Assembly: GCA_024403695.1 (NCBI GenBank)
Contig: JAKSRI010000001.1
Coordinates: forward strand, 62,001 to 126,000
DNA length: 64,000 nt
DNA from: Saccharofermentans sp.
GTDB lineage: Bacteria > Bacillota > Clostridia > Saccharofermentanales > Saccharofermentanaceae
Direction of reading: 5' to 3'
This document shows, one piece after another, positions 24,664-33,500 of this stretch. How positions within the stretch are numbered: position 1 is the first letter of the stretch; each line of letters begins with the position of its first letter. The position numbers and the translations under genes were made by a program. The notes under the pieces are model-generated. The model had not been told where the DNA came from. It saw nothing but the letters and a program-made list of their open reading frames with translations, and ran no database searches.

Positions 24664-25689
24664 ATGAATGACTTGACTATTGATTTTCTTAAAAGTGAAT
24701 TGGGGAATTCCTTCTATGAAGAATTATATCATTTACCTGATTCAAATAGTACTGTTGTAAGAGATCCTAAGTCTGGTTGTCTTTATGTGCGTAAAATTCT
24801 TAACTATTATGATGTGAGAGTTTATGAATATCTTAAAAATAATCCCCACAACAATATTCCTAAGATTATTGAATATAGTGAAAGTGATAATGCTCTAATT
24901 ATATATGAAGAGTATATAGAAGGTATTACGCTGGAAGAATATGCTGCTAATCATAGTAATAAAGAAATGTTGGTAGTTGTGGATGCTGTATGTGATGCAT
25001 TGATGTTCCTTCATCAAGCTAGACCTTCAATTATTCATCGTGATGTTAAGATGCGTAATATTATGATTAATAAAGATGGTGTAGTTAAACTAATTGATTA
25101 TAACGCTGCAAAAATAGTTAATTCTAATTCATCTAAGGATACAGTATTACTGGGTACTGAAGGATATGCAGCACCTGAACAGTATGGTTTTGGTTCTTCT
25201 GATGTTAGAACTGATATTTATGCTCTTGGTAAACTTGTTCAGCAGTTATTTAAAGATGAGTATTCTAATGTTGTTGGTAAGGCTACACAGATAGATCCTA
25301 ATAAGAGATATAAGAATGTTCGTTCATTTAAGTTTGCGCTTCATCATGCGGGATGGGAATTGTTGCCATTTCCTGGTTTTCGTAGTCCTGATACATTCCA
25401 TAAGATAAGAAGTGCAGTAGGATATATATTTGCAATATGGCTTATTCTTGGTATTAATGTTGAAGGTTATTCTGAACCAGCTAGACGAGTTGTTCAGCTG
25501 TTCTTTTTCTTATGGCTTGTATTGTTTGTTGATATGCTGTCAGGCGTGTCTCCGATTTTTACTAGAATGCCATTAACAAAGTCAGACAATTTGATAGTTC
25601 GTATTATTGGATATGTTATTTATGGCGGAGTATCTTTCTTTATTGACCTTATTGCACCTAGTATTGTTGTCCTGTTAACAGGTATTTAA
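24664..25689 (+). CDS. Membrane-anchored serine/threonine protein kinase
   Basis: 341 aa. The kinase domain spans about 15-235: YVRK (probable ATP lysine), IIYEEYIEGITLEEYA (hinge), IIHRDVKMRNIMI (catalytic loop with HRD and the Asn), LIDYNAAK (Asp of the DFG position, here DYN), and GTEGYAAPEQYGFG (APE-like). The glycine-rich loop is poorly conserved. Three or four membrane helices follow (about 255-341) with no extracellular sensor, so the kinase is held at the membrane by its C-terminus. It is divergent from the HTH gene. The target and signal are unknown. AT-rich composition suggests an accessory gene. Confidence 0.88.
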   Translation: MNDLTIDFLKSELGNSFYEELYHLPDSNSTVVRDPKSGCLYVRKILNYYDVRVYEYLKNNPHNNIPKIIEYSESDNALIIYEEYIEGITLEEYAANHSNKEMLVVVDAVCDALMFLHQARPSIIHRDVKMRNIMINKDGVVKLIDYNAAKIVNSNSSKDTVLLGTEGYAAPEQYGFGSSDVRTDIYALGKLVQQLFKDEYSNVVGKATQIDPNKRYKNVRSFKFALHHAGWELLPFPGFRSPDTFHKIRSAVGYIFAIWLILGINVEGYSEPARRVVQLFFFLWLVLFVDMLSGVSPIFTRMPLTKSDNLIVRIIGYVIYGGVSFFIDLIAPSIVVLLTGI

Positions 25690-25898
25690 CAGAATTGTAT
25701 GCTGCCAGCATACCAATTAATTAGTGCTTTTTTCTAGAATTTAATTAACAAAAATTCCTGGAAAGAAGCATGTAGGTGTTATTTGTTAATTAGGAAAAAA
25801 ACCTATAATCGCACTACTATATTAATATGAAATGGCTTGTTATTGGGGAGTATAGTATCGCTGTTTCTTTCCAGGAGTTAAATGTAAAGAGGTGACAA
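25690..25898. other. Intergenic region with three inverted repeats
   Basis: No ORF is supported. A perfect 8-bp hairpin (25697-25713) lies just after the kinase stop, followed 20 nt later by a T run. A perfect 11-bp repeat (TAATTAACAAA) pairs 25742-25752 with 25782-25792. A 13-of-15 repeat pairs 25755-25769 with 25863-25877 across about 90 nt. CCTATAATCG at 25802-25811 contains a TATAAT. Confidence 0.5.
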
Positions 25899-25913
25899 AT
25901 GTCTGGAACATAA
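25899..25913 (+). promoter_or_regulatory. Four-codon leader ORF with strong ribosome binding site
   Basis: AGAGGTG lies at ideal distance from an ATG that encodes only Met-Ser-Gly-Thr before TAA. The VanZ-like frame begins 5 nt later without its own site. It is either a coupling leader or the remnant of a frameshifted start. Confidence 0.4.
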
Positions 25914-25917
25914 TGAG

Positions 25918-26343
25918 TTGAAGTTTAATCATTTTCTTTTAATTAATACGATTGTCCCGATTGTAATTGGTGCGATAATTTATTATTTAATTGATCCATC
26001 AGTTATATTTGTTCGTTGGATAGACTTATTATTGGGAAATAGTTATCACTTCAATATTACAAGTAATTATTTTATCTGGAAAGCAATACGTAATTATTTA
26101 TTTGATTATATTTGGAGCTATTCGTTGGTTTTTGCAATTTGTTATGTAAAGTCACAGTTTTCATTTTTTCAAGTAATGACAGTTTCTATTGGATTAGGTT
26201 TAGTATTTGAACTACTTCAGTCTTTAGAATGTTTTCCAGGTACATTTGATTATATGGATATTATTGTTCAGGTTGTTTCAGTATTTTCGGCCTTAATTTA
26301 TATCATGGCAAAGAGGAGAAACTATTGTGAAGAAGAAGTTTAA
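25918..26343 (+). CDS. VanZ-like membrane protein
   Basis: 141 aa with four membrane helices. The arrangement FDYIWSYSLVFAICYV, a helix with GLGLVFELLQS, then FDYMDIIVQVVSVFSALIYI matches the VanZ-like pattern (N..L..P.G, E..Q, .FD..D...N..G). VanZ-like proteins affect teicoplanin sensitivity in some bacteria; most members have unknown function. The start is uncertain: TTG at 25918 is the first plausible codon in frame, but the only good ribosome binding site serves a four-codon ORF just upstream in another frame. The end overlaps the start of the next gene by 17 nt, so they are coupled. Confidence 0.6.
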   Translation: MKFNHFLLINTIVPIVIGAIIYYLIDPSVIFVRWIDLLLGNSYHFNITSNYFIWKAIRNYLFDYIWSYSLVFAICYVKSQFSFFQVMTVSIGLGLVFELLQSLECFPGTFDYMDIIVQVVSVFSALIYIMAKRRNYCEEEV

Positions 26344-27244
26344 TACGTTAGTTGTTTTTTTAGTGGTAATTGTATTTGCATTTATGGCTATTGCTAGTGG
26401 TTCATCTACTAGTGATACGAAGGAAACAAAGAAAATCACTGGAGATGAGAGTGGAGCTGTAATTGAAGGTGATGATAATGAAGTGAAAGAAAGTGCTAAA
26501 TTAGTCACTATTGATGAACAAGTTATTCTTGATCAAGATGGAATTAAAATTACGGCCAAGGAATATGTTAAAGATTCTATTTGGGGAGAAGGAATTAAAG
26601 TATTAATCGAGAACTCTACTGATAAGAATATTATGGTTGGTTGTAATGCTCTTATTGTAAATAATTACAATATTAGTGATTTGTTTGCAGCAAGTGTAGC
26701 AGCTGGTATGAATGCAAATGAAACCATTTATTTGTCATCTAGCGAATTAGAAGCATCTGGAATAGGTACTGTAGGCAAGGTTGAGATTTATTTCCATATC
26801 TATGATGATGATACATGGGATAAAATCTTTGATTCTGATTGTATTACTATCGAAACTAGTGCAGTGAATGATGCTGATTATTCAGCTCGTGACGATGGAT
26901 ATGAACTTTATAACGAGAATGGCATTAGAATTATAGGTAAGTCTGTTGATGAGAATAGCTTCTGGGGAATGGGTATTATTCTTTTTGTAGAAAATAATAC
27001 GGATAAAAATATCGTAGTTCAGGCAGATAATTTAGCTATAAATGGATTTATGATTACTCCAGTATTCTCTTGCACCGTGTATAGTAATAGAATGGCTATT
27101 GATGATATTACTTTACTAAGCTCAGAACTTGAAGAAAATGATATTACAGCCATTGATAAGGTATCTCTATCTTTCCATATTTATGATAGTGATAGCTATA
27201 GTACTATTGTTGATACAGATACTATTGAATTTACTGCTAAGTAA
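26327..27244 (+). CDS. Exported protein with two homologous domains
   Basis: 305 aa, GTG start behind AGAGGAG. An N-terminal hydrophobic segment (about 4-24, ending AIASGSS) acts as a signal peptide or anchor without lipobox cysteine. After a charged linker, two homologous domains of about 100 residues follow (about 65-175 and 195-303). Both share the order GI.I..K....S.WG.GI...(I/V)EN.TDKNI.V....L.(I/V)N, then LSSELE, then FHIYD.D....I.D(S/T)D.I. This is a beta-sandwich-like tandem duplication of the DUF4352/DUF5067 kind, but the family is not assigned. It follows the VanZ-like gene directly. Its role is unknown. Confidence 0.75.
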   Translation: MKKKFNTLVVFLVVIVFAFMAIASGSSTSDTKETKKITGDESGAVIEGDDNEVKESAKLVTIDEQVILDQDGIKITAKEYVKDSIWGEGIKVLIENSTDKNIMVGCNALIVNNYNISDLFAASVAAGMNANETIYLSSSELEASGIGTVGKVEIYFHIYDDDTWDKIFDSDCITIETSAVNDADYSARDDGYELYNENGIRIIGKSVDENSFWGMGIILFVENNTDKNIVVQADNLAINGFMITPVFSCTVYSNRMAIDDITLLSSELEENDITAIDKVSLSFHIYDSDSYSTIVDTDTIEFTAK

Positions 27245-27309
27245 GGTTCATGATGGAAGAAATATAAGAATATTGCATTCAAACAAATTCAAAAGTTAGC
27301 TAATAATAA

Positions 27310-27340
27310 AACAGTCAACAAATTGTTGACTGTTTTTGTT
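27310..27340 (+). terminator. Rho-independent terminator
   Basis: A perfect 12-bp stem (AACAGTCAACAA with TTGTTGACTGTT) has a 1-nt centre and is followed by TTTG TT. It abuts the rimO promoter. Confidence 0.9.
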
Positions 27341-27345
27341 ATAAT
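27337..27345 (+). promoter_or_regulatory. Extended -10 promoter of rimO-pgsA
   Basis: TGTTATAAT, overlapping the tail of the upstream terminator. The expected leader is about 28 nt. The absence of a -35 fits an extended -10 promoter. Confidence 0.6.
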
Positions 27346-27379
27346 CAGCGATGTACTAATTTGAGAGGAATATTCTTAA

Positions 27380-28750
27380 ATGTCTATAAATAGAAATGAT
27401 TTCAAAGTATCCATGGTGTCTCTTGGATGTTCTAAGAACCTTGTTGATGCTGAGAGAATGCTTAGCATTTTGAAGAATGCTGGATATCAGGTAATAAAAG
27501 ATCAGAAGGATTCTGATGTAATTATTGTAAATACTTGTGGATTTATTGAGGCTGCCAAAACTGAGGCTATTAGTGCCATTCTTGATGCTGCTGAGTTTAA
27601 GGCTGATGAGAGTTCTCGAGTGCAGAAGATAATTGTGTCAGGATGTCTTCCACAGCGTTATGCAGGAGATATCTTAACTGAGCTTCCAGAAGTTGATATT
27701 GTTATGGGAACATCTCACTACAAAGATATCCTTGAGGCTGTTGATTCTTTGTTTGTATCAGAAGACTTCAATGACACATATGTCTCACAGGCAGGTGGTA
27801 TTGATCTTTATGATCCAGATAAAGAGACTGACAGAGAGATTTCTACAACAGGTTATGCATGGCTCAAAATTGCTGAAGGATGCCTTCATAAGTGTGCTTT
27901 TTGTGCTATTCCACTTATTAGAGGTAAGTATGTATCTCGTAAGATGGAAGATATCATTGAAGAGGCAAAAGTTCTTGTAAATAAAGGCTATAAGGAGATT
28001 ATTCTCGCTGCGCAGGATACAACAAATTATGGTATCGACCTTTATAAGAAGAGAATGCTTAAGGATCTTCTTCATGAGCTCGGTGCTATTGATGGACTAG
28101 AAGTAATTCGTGTTATGTACGGATATATGGATGGAATGGATGATGAGCTTATCAATGAGATTGCTACTAATGATATGGTTGCTAATTATCTTGATATCCC
28201 TATCCAGCATGGTAATAACAAAGTTCTTCGTTCTATGTTCAGAGGAGATACAGCAGAACTCATTACTGAGAGAATCAATAAGCTTAGAGAGATGATTCCA
28301 GGTGTTATTCTCAGAACAACAGTAATGGTTGGATTCCCAGGTGAGACTGAGGAAGAATTTCAAGATATGAAGGCTAATCTTGCTAAGTGGAAGTTTGATC
28401 GTCTCGGATGTTTCATTTTCTCGCCTGAGGAAGGAACAAAAGCTTTTGATATGGATAACCAGATTGACGATGAGACAAAGCAGAGAAGATTTGATGAGAT
28501 TTATGCACTTCAGCAAGAAATCTCTACTCAGAGTAACAAAAATCGTGAAGGTGAAGAAGTAATTGTAACTATTGATTCAGTGTCAGAAGATGGTATATTT
28601 TATATCGGACGCAGTTACGGGGAGGCACCTGAAGTAGATCCTGCTATTTTTGTAGCAGCAACTAATGAAGAACCTCTTGTGATTGGTAATAGATACAAAG
28701 TTAAGATTATCGATAGTTCAGAATATGAAATGACAGGAGTAACAGTATAA
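27380..28750 (+). CDS. rimO: Ribosomal protein S12 methylthiotransferase RimO
   Basis: 456 aa. This radical-SAM enzyme methylthiolates a conserved aspartate of ribosomal protein S12. The N-terminal UPF0004 domain (VSMVSLGCSKNLVDAERML, NTCGFIEAAKTE and SGCLPQRY) supplies three cysteines for the auxiliary cluster. The radical-SAM core has GCLHKCAFCAIPLIRG with the CxxxCxxC cluster near 160. The C-terminal TRAM domain runs from about 385. The GCSKN and IPLIRG wording and the length point to RimO rather than MiaB or MtaB. A GAGAGGAA site precedes the ATG. Its stop codon shares a base with the pgsA start. Confidence 0.95.
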   Translation: MSINRNDFKVSMVSLGCSKNLVDAERMLSILKNAGYQVIKDQKDSDVIIVNTCGFIEAAKTEAISAILDAAEFKADESSRVQKIIVSGCLPQRYAGDILTELPEVDIVMGTSHYKDILEAVDSLFVSEDFNDTYVSQAGGIDLYDPDKETDREISTTGYAWLKIAEGCLHKCAFCAIPLIRGKYVSRKMEDIIEEAKVLVNKGYKEIILAAQDTTNYGIDLYKKRMLKDLLHELGAIDGLEVIRVMYGYMDGMDDELINEIATNDMVANYLDIPIQHGNNKVLRSMFRGDTAELITERINKLREMIPGVILRTTVMVGFPGETEEEFQDMKANLAKWKFDRLGCFIFSPEEGTKAFDMDNQIDDETKQRRFDEIYALQQEISTQSNKNREGEEVIVTIDSVSEDGIFYIGRSYGEAPEVDPAIFVAATNEEPLVIGNRYKVKIIDSSEYEMTGVTV

Positions 28751-29361
28751 TGAATCTTCCTAATAAATTGTCTCTTTTGAGAATTATTTTAATTCCTTTC
28801 ACAATGCTTTTTATGCTTCCAATTAACATTTACGGTTTCGCGCCAGAAGCATGGAATAACTTCATTGGTAATCACGGACTTCTTATTGCTGCATTCATTT
28901 TTATTGTGGCATCTCTTACAGATATGATGGATGGTAAGATTGCTCGTAAGTACAATCTTATTACTAACCTTGGTAAGTTCCTTGATTCACTTGCAGATAA
29001 GATGCTTGTTATCGCAGTCCTTATCGCTTTCGTAGAACTTCATAGAGTTTCCGCATGGTTCCTTATGATTATCGTTCTTCGTGAGCTCGCTGTTACTGGT
29101 ATCAGACTTCTTGCTTCCAAAGAGGGAGTTGTTATGGCAGCTAAGATGATTGGTAAGATTAAGACAACAGTTCAGATGATTGCTATCATCTATCTTATGT
29201 TCGAGCCAACACTTTGTAAGATTACTGGTATGACATATTTTGAGACAAATGCCATCATGATTTTTGGTGACGTATTAATCGTTGCAAGTGTAGTAATGAC
29301 AGTGGTTTCCGGTATGGACTACCTCTTGAAGAATTTGAGCTATTTTAAGGATGCTCAATAA
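28750..29361 (+). CDS. pgsA: CDP-diacylglycerol-glycerol-3-phosphate 3-phosphatidyltransferase
   Basis: 203 aa with about five or six membrane helices. It makes phosphatidylglycerol phosphate. The CDP-alcohol phosphotransferase signature D-x2-DG-x2-AR-x8-G-x3-D-x3-D is present as DMMDGKIARK, then GKFLDSLAD, near residues 60-85, and the N-terminal MNLPNKLSLLRI is typical. The insertion YGFAPEAWNNFIGNH between helices 1 and 2 is longer than in many homologues. Order rimO-pgsA is common in Clostridia. The start overlaps the rimO stop (TAATG). Confidence 0.93.
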   Translation: MNLPNKLSLLRIILIPFTMLFMLPINIYGFAPEAWNNFIGNHGLLIAAFIFIVASLTDMMDGKIARKYNLITNLGKFLDSLADKMLVIAVLIAFVELHRVSAWFLMIIVLRELAVTGIRLLASKEGVVMAAKMIGKIKTTVQMIAIIYLMFEPTLCKITGMTYFETNAIMIFGDVLIVASVVMTVVSGMDYLLKNLSYFKDAQ

Positions 29362-29377
29362 TTTATTAATTTAGCTA

Positions 29378-29432
29378 TTGACAATTTTATATTGTTCATT
29401 TAAAAACTATGTAGATTGTTTGACAGTCGAAA
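29378..29432 (+). promoter_or_regulatory. acpP promoter region with FabT-like box
   Basis: TTGACA (29378-29383) is followed 17 nt later by TAAAAA. TTTGACAGTCGAAA (29419-29432) resembles the TTTGA..TCAAA palindrome of MarR-type fatty-acid regulators (FabT) and lies just before the ribosome binding site. A better match stands before the carboxyltransferase operon at 38500. Confidence 0.35.
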
Positions 29433-29450
29433 TATTGGAGGTAAATTACA

Positions 29451-29693
29451 ATGACTAACGAAGAATTATTTGCTAGCATCAAGGGCATGATCGTTGATCA
29501 GCTCGGTGTAGATGAGGATTCTATCACAATGGAGTCTTCTTTCATTGATGACCTTAACGCTGACTCTCTTGATATGGTAGAGCTCGTTATGGCTATGGAG
29601 CAGGAGTTCGATGTATCCATCCCAGATGAGGTTGCTGAGAAGGTAGCTACAGTTGGTGATGCAGTAGAGTTCATTAAGAACAACGCTCAGTAA
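29451..29693 (+). CDS. acpP: Acyl carrier protein
   Basis: 80 aa. A four-helix carrier for growing acyl chains in type II fatty acid synthesis. The phosphopantetheine serine is in [19 protein letters not shown] (residue 40 region), preceded by the usual acidic helix. A GGAGG site precedes the ATG. It has its own promoter and a terminator immediately after it, so it is monocistronic and likely highly expressed, which also fits its codon choice. Confidence 0.97.
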   Translation: MTNEELFASIKGMIVDQLGVDEDSITMESSFIDDLNADSLDMVELVMAMEQEFDVSIPDEVAEKVATVGDAVEFIKNNAQ

Positions 29694-29715
29694 TTCATTA
29701 TAGAAATGAGTTTAA

Positions 29716-29747
29716 GGCTGAATGTGGGAAACCGCATTCAGCTTTTT
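29716..29747 (+). terminator. Rho-independent terminator after acpP
   Basis: GCTGAATG pairs with CATTCAGC across a 9-nt loop, with five T following. The rnc ribosome binding site begins 7 nt after the T run, so rnc expression probably depends on read-through or a promoter inside this short gap. Confidence 0.85.
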
Positions 29748-29765
29748 CATTTCAAGGAGGCTAAT

Positions 29766-30470
29766 ATGTTTGATTCATCCGAGTTTGAGAAGAATCTTGG
29801 ATGTACCTTTAAGAACAAGGCCCTGCTTAAACTCGCATTTACCCATACAACATATGTTTTCGAACATAAATTGGGCCATTACGATTCTAATCAGAGACTT
29901 GAGTTTATCGGTGACGCTGTTATTGACCTTATCATCGGACGTAAGCTTTATGAGCTTAAGCCACAGGCAGATGAGGGTTATTTATCCAAGACAAGAAGTT
30001 TAGTTGTTTGTGAGAAATCTTTCGCCGCAGTTGCAAGGACCCTTAAGATGGGTGACATGCTCCTTTTGGGAAAGGGCGAAGATATGAGTGGTGGTCGTGA
30101 TAAAGATTCCACTTTGGCAGACGCATTTGAGTCCGTTATCGCAGCCGTTTATTTCGACCAGGGTTTTGCCAAGGCGGAGGAGGTCGTTCTTCGCATTTTG
30201 GACAGCACTATTAGGGACGCCATTGACGGTAAGATTATCCTCGACTACAAGAGTAAGCTCTTGGAAATCGCGCAGACAAAGAATAAGCAGCACACCATCA
30301 CTTTCCACGTTGTAAACGAGACCGGTCCTGCACACGCACGTGAATTCGAGGTGGAGGTTATGGCTGATGGTGAGATTTCGCTCGCTATCGCTAAAGGCAA
30401 GAGTAAGAAGGATGCAGAGCAGAACTGCGCCCGCGAGGCTATCCAAAAGTACCATGAGGTATTCGGCTGA
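29766..30470 (+). CDS. rnc: Ribonuclease III
   Basis: 234 aa. A double-strand-specific endonuclease for rRNA and mRNA processing. The catalytic signature NQRLEFIGDAVIDLIIGRKLY is present (about residues 38-58), with the second acidic pair in DSTLADAFESVIAAVYFDQG. The double-stranded RNA binding domain occupies the last 75 residues (DYKSKLLEIAQTKNK, then KGKSKKDAEQNCAREAI). The start is the ATG 5 nt after AAGGAGG; an upstream in-frame GTG/ATG lies within the terminator and was rejected. The acpP-rnc-smc-ftsY order is standard for Firmicutes. Confidence 0.96.
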   Translation: MFDSSEFEKNLGCTFKNKALLKLAFTHTTYVFEHKLGHYDSNQRLEFIGDAVIDLIIGRKLYELKPQADEGYLSKTRSLVVCEKSFAAVARTLKMGDMLLLGKGEDMSGGRDKDSTLADAFESVIAAVYFDQGFAKAEEVVLRILDSTIRDAIDGKIILDYKSKLLEIAQTKNKQHTITFHVVNETGPAHAREFEVEVMADGEISLAIAKGKSKKDAEQNCAREAIQKYHEVFG

Positions 30471-30484
30471 TAATATCAATTTTG

Positions 30485-30493
30485 TGTTATAAT
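30485..30493 (+). promoter_or_regulatory. Extended -10 promoter of smc (leaderless candidate)
   Basis: TGTTATAAT ends exactly 7 nt before the smc ATG, so transcription should start at or next to the AUG. The 7 nt between hold no convincing Shine-Dalgarno sequence. Confidence 0.55.
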
Positions 30494-30500
30494 TAGGTTT

Positions 30501-33500
30501 ATGTATTTAAAGAAATTGGAATTGCAGGGATTTAAGTCTTTCCCTGAATATACACTCATCGAGTTCTCCCAGGGCATGACTGCAGTAGTCGGCCCTAATG
30601 GTAGTGGTAAATCTAATGTCACTGATGCCATTAGATGGGTTCTTGGTGAGCAGAGCGTAAAGTCCCTTCGTGGCGGTAAGATGGAGGATGTTATCTTTAA
30701 CGGAACTCAGTCTCGTAAGGCTATGAACTACGCTGAGGTTTCCATTACGCTTGATAATTCCGATCATTTTGTTGACGTTGAGTATGAGGAGATTCAGATT
30801 ACTAGACGTCTTTACCGTTCTGGTGAGAGTGAATATCAGATTAACCACGTTAACTGTCGTCTTAAGGATATCGTTAGAATGTTCCTTGATACTGGTCTTG
30901 GTAAAGATGGTTATTCCATTGTTGGTCAGGGCCGAGTAGATGAGATTCTCTCTACTAAGTCTGAGGATAGAAGACGAGTTATTGAAGAGGCTTCAGGTAT
31001 CGTAAAGTATAAGGTTTCTAAGGATGAGGCTGAGCGTAAGCTTAATTCTACAGAACAGAACCTTCTTCGTATTGATGACGTTCTTAATGAGCTCGGTGAT
31101 CGTATTGGACCACTTAAGGAACAGGCAGAGAAAGCATCCGCATACCATAAGGCATATGAATCCCTTAAAGAGAAGGATATCGCACTTCTTTGCAGAAGAA
31201 TCACTGATGCTAATAATGCTATGGGTGATTCCGCATCCGTTAAAGAGAAGCTTGAAGATGAGATTAGAACTCAGGAAGACAGATTTATCGCTCTTCGTGA
31301 GAATAATACTGAGCTCACAAATAAGTCCGAGCAGTTGGAGATTACTATAGAGGATAAGCGTCAGGAGCTTTCTGATGTTACTGAGGAGCTCCATGATATT
31401 AATTCTGATATCAAGATTAATGATGAGCGTATTAAACAGCTTGAGGACAGAATTGCCGCTTCTAAAGAGAATGAAGCTTCTATTAACGAGGACATTGCAA
31501 AGTTAAAAGATGACTATAAGAAACACATCGACAATTCTGATGAGTTGCTGATTAAGGCTGATGAATATAAGAAACAGGCTGAGAAATTATCTGAGGAGCG
31601 AGATGCTGTTGTAGAGGAGTTCCGTAGTTCTGAGCAGAGTCAGAATGATATTCGTAAGAATATTGATGATAAGACTTCTGAACTTATGACAACACGTGAG
31701 CGAATCAATTCCTCTGAGGCTAAGATTAAGGCCCTCGAGGATAGAATTAAGGAGATTTCTGAGTCTAAGAAGGTTTCTTCTGAATTTCGTGTGGAACTTG
31801 ATGAGAAACTCGCTAAGGCTGACGAAGCTTGGCACGCCATGATGGAGCAGGAGGCTGCTGTTACTTCTGATATCAACACTCGTAAGGAAGCGCTTAAAGA
31901 TCTTAAAAATAAGGAAGCAGAGCTTCTTAAGTCTTTTGAACAGGATAACAGAGTTTTCCTTTCTGAGCAGGCCCGTCTTAAGACTTTGACAGACCTTGAG
32001 AGTCGTAAGGAAGGTTATCAGGAGGCGGTTAGACGTCTTCTTAATCAGGCTGATACAGATAGCTCCATTGATAGAGCTATTGTTGGCGTAGTTGGTGACC
32101 TTATCTCTACTAATAAGAAATATGAGACTGCTATCGAGATTGCCCTCGGTGCAGGCATCCATAACGTTGTAACAAATACAGAGAAGGAAGCTGCTTATCT
32201 CATTAGCGTGCTTAAGGAGAGAAGACTTGGTCGTGTTACTTTCCTTCCTATTGAGAACATCAAGCCACGTAATATCGACAGAGATGTTAAGGCTACAGCT
32301 TCCATGATGAAGGGTTATATCGGAATCGCATCTGACCTTGTAGATTGTGGTAAGAATATCAGTGACATCATTTCTAATCTTCTCGGTAAGATAATCGTCG
32401 TTGATAACATGGATAATGCTCGCGCCATCGCATCTAAGACATCTCACTCTGTTAAGGTAATTACTCTCGAGGGAGACACTATTAATCCAGGTGGATCTCT
32501 TACTGGTGGATCTATCCGTAAGGATTCCGCTGGTATCCTCGGAAGAGGTCGTGAGATTGAGGATATTAAGAAGAAAATCGAACAGACTGAGGAGCGCCTT
32601 GCTAAAATCGAGGACGAGCGTCAGGAGATTGATGAGAAGACTGGTAATCTCGAGCGCGAGATTGCACAGCTTGGTGAGCAGCTTAAGTTCTTCGAGCTCG
32701 AGCGTGTTAAGGCTGAGTCTGAGTATCGTAATACTGAGGAGAGAGTAAAGGAGATGGCGAATTCTATTGCTACTTCTGAGGATTCTCTCCATGAGATTTC
32801 TGAAGAGAAGCTTCGTCTGGAGGATGACCTCGAAGAACTCTTGCTTATTAGCAAGGAGACAGAGGGCGAGCTGGCTGACTTTAGAGAGGATATCGAGAAG
32901 AACTCCAATATCTCACGTGAGTTTAATGAGCGAATTGATAAGCTTCGTGATGCTATTTCTGAGGCTCAAACTGCATCAGAGAGAATTCTTGCTGAGCGTA
33001 ATGGTGTGCTTAACCTCGCATCACATATTAAGGAACAGCTTTCTAGTCATGAAGCGAATATCAATGATATAAAGGCTTCTATCGAGGAGGATACTGCTGC
33101 TATCGATGAGCTTAAGAAGGGTAACTCTGATAGGGATGAGGCACTTAAGTCACTTAAGACTCAGTATGGAGTTCTTTCTACTAAGATTTCTGAGCTTAAC
33201 GCTGAGAAGGCTGAAGTGGAGAAGGAACTCTCTGGCTTCGTTAATAGAATTACAGATATTAACTCTACTCTTAATAATCTTAGAGAGAAGCTTAACAGCC
33301 TCGTTAATAAGTATGAGAAGTACATTAACGATATCGACTTCTCCAAGAATCGTCTTTGGGAAGATTATGAGACTACATATGATAATGCCAACGGCAAGTA
33401 TCCTGAGATAGAGAATATTACGGAGACTTCTAAGGAAATCGCTTCTCTTAAGAGTAAGATTAAGAATCTTGGTCCAGTTAACCTTAACTCCATCGATGAG

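Noticed and set aside
31587..32792. Long minus-strand frames opposite smc (up to about 400 codons)
   Set aside because: They mirror the biased codons of the coiled-coil region of an obvious gene, lack ribosome binding sites and encode Leu/Ser-rich sequence without domains.
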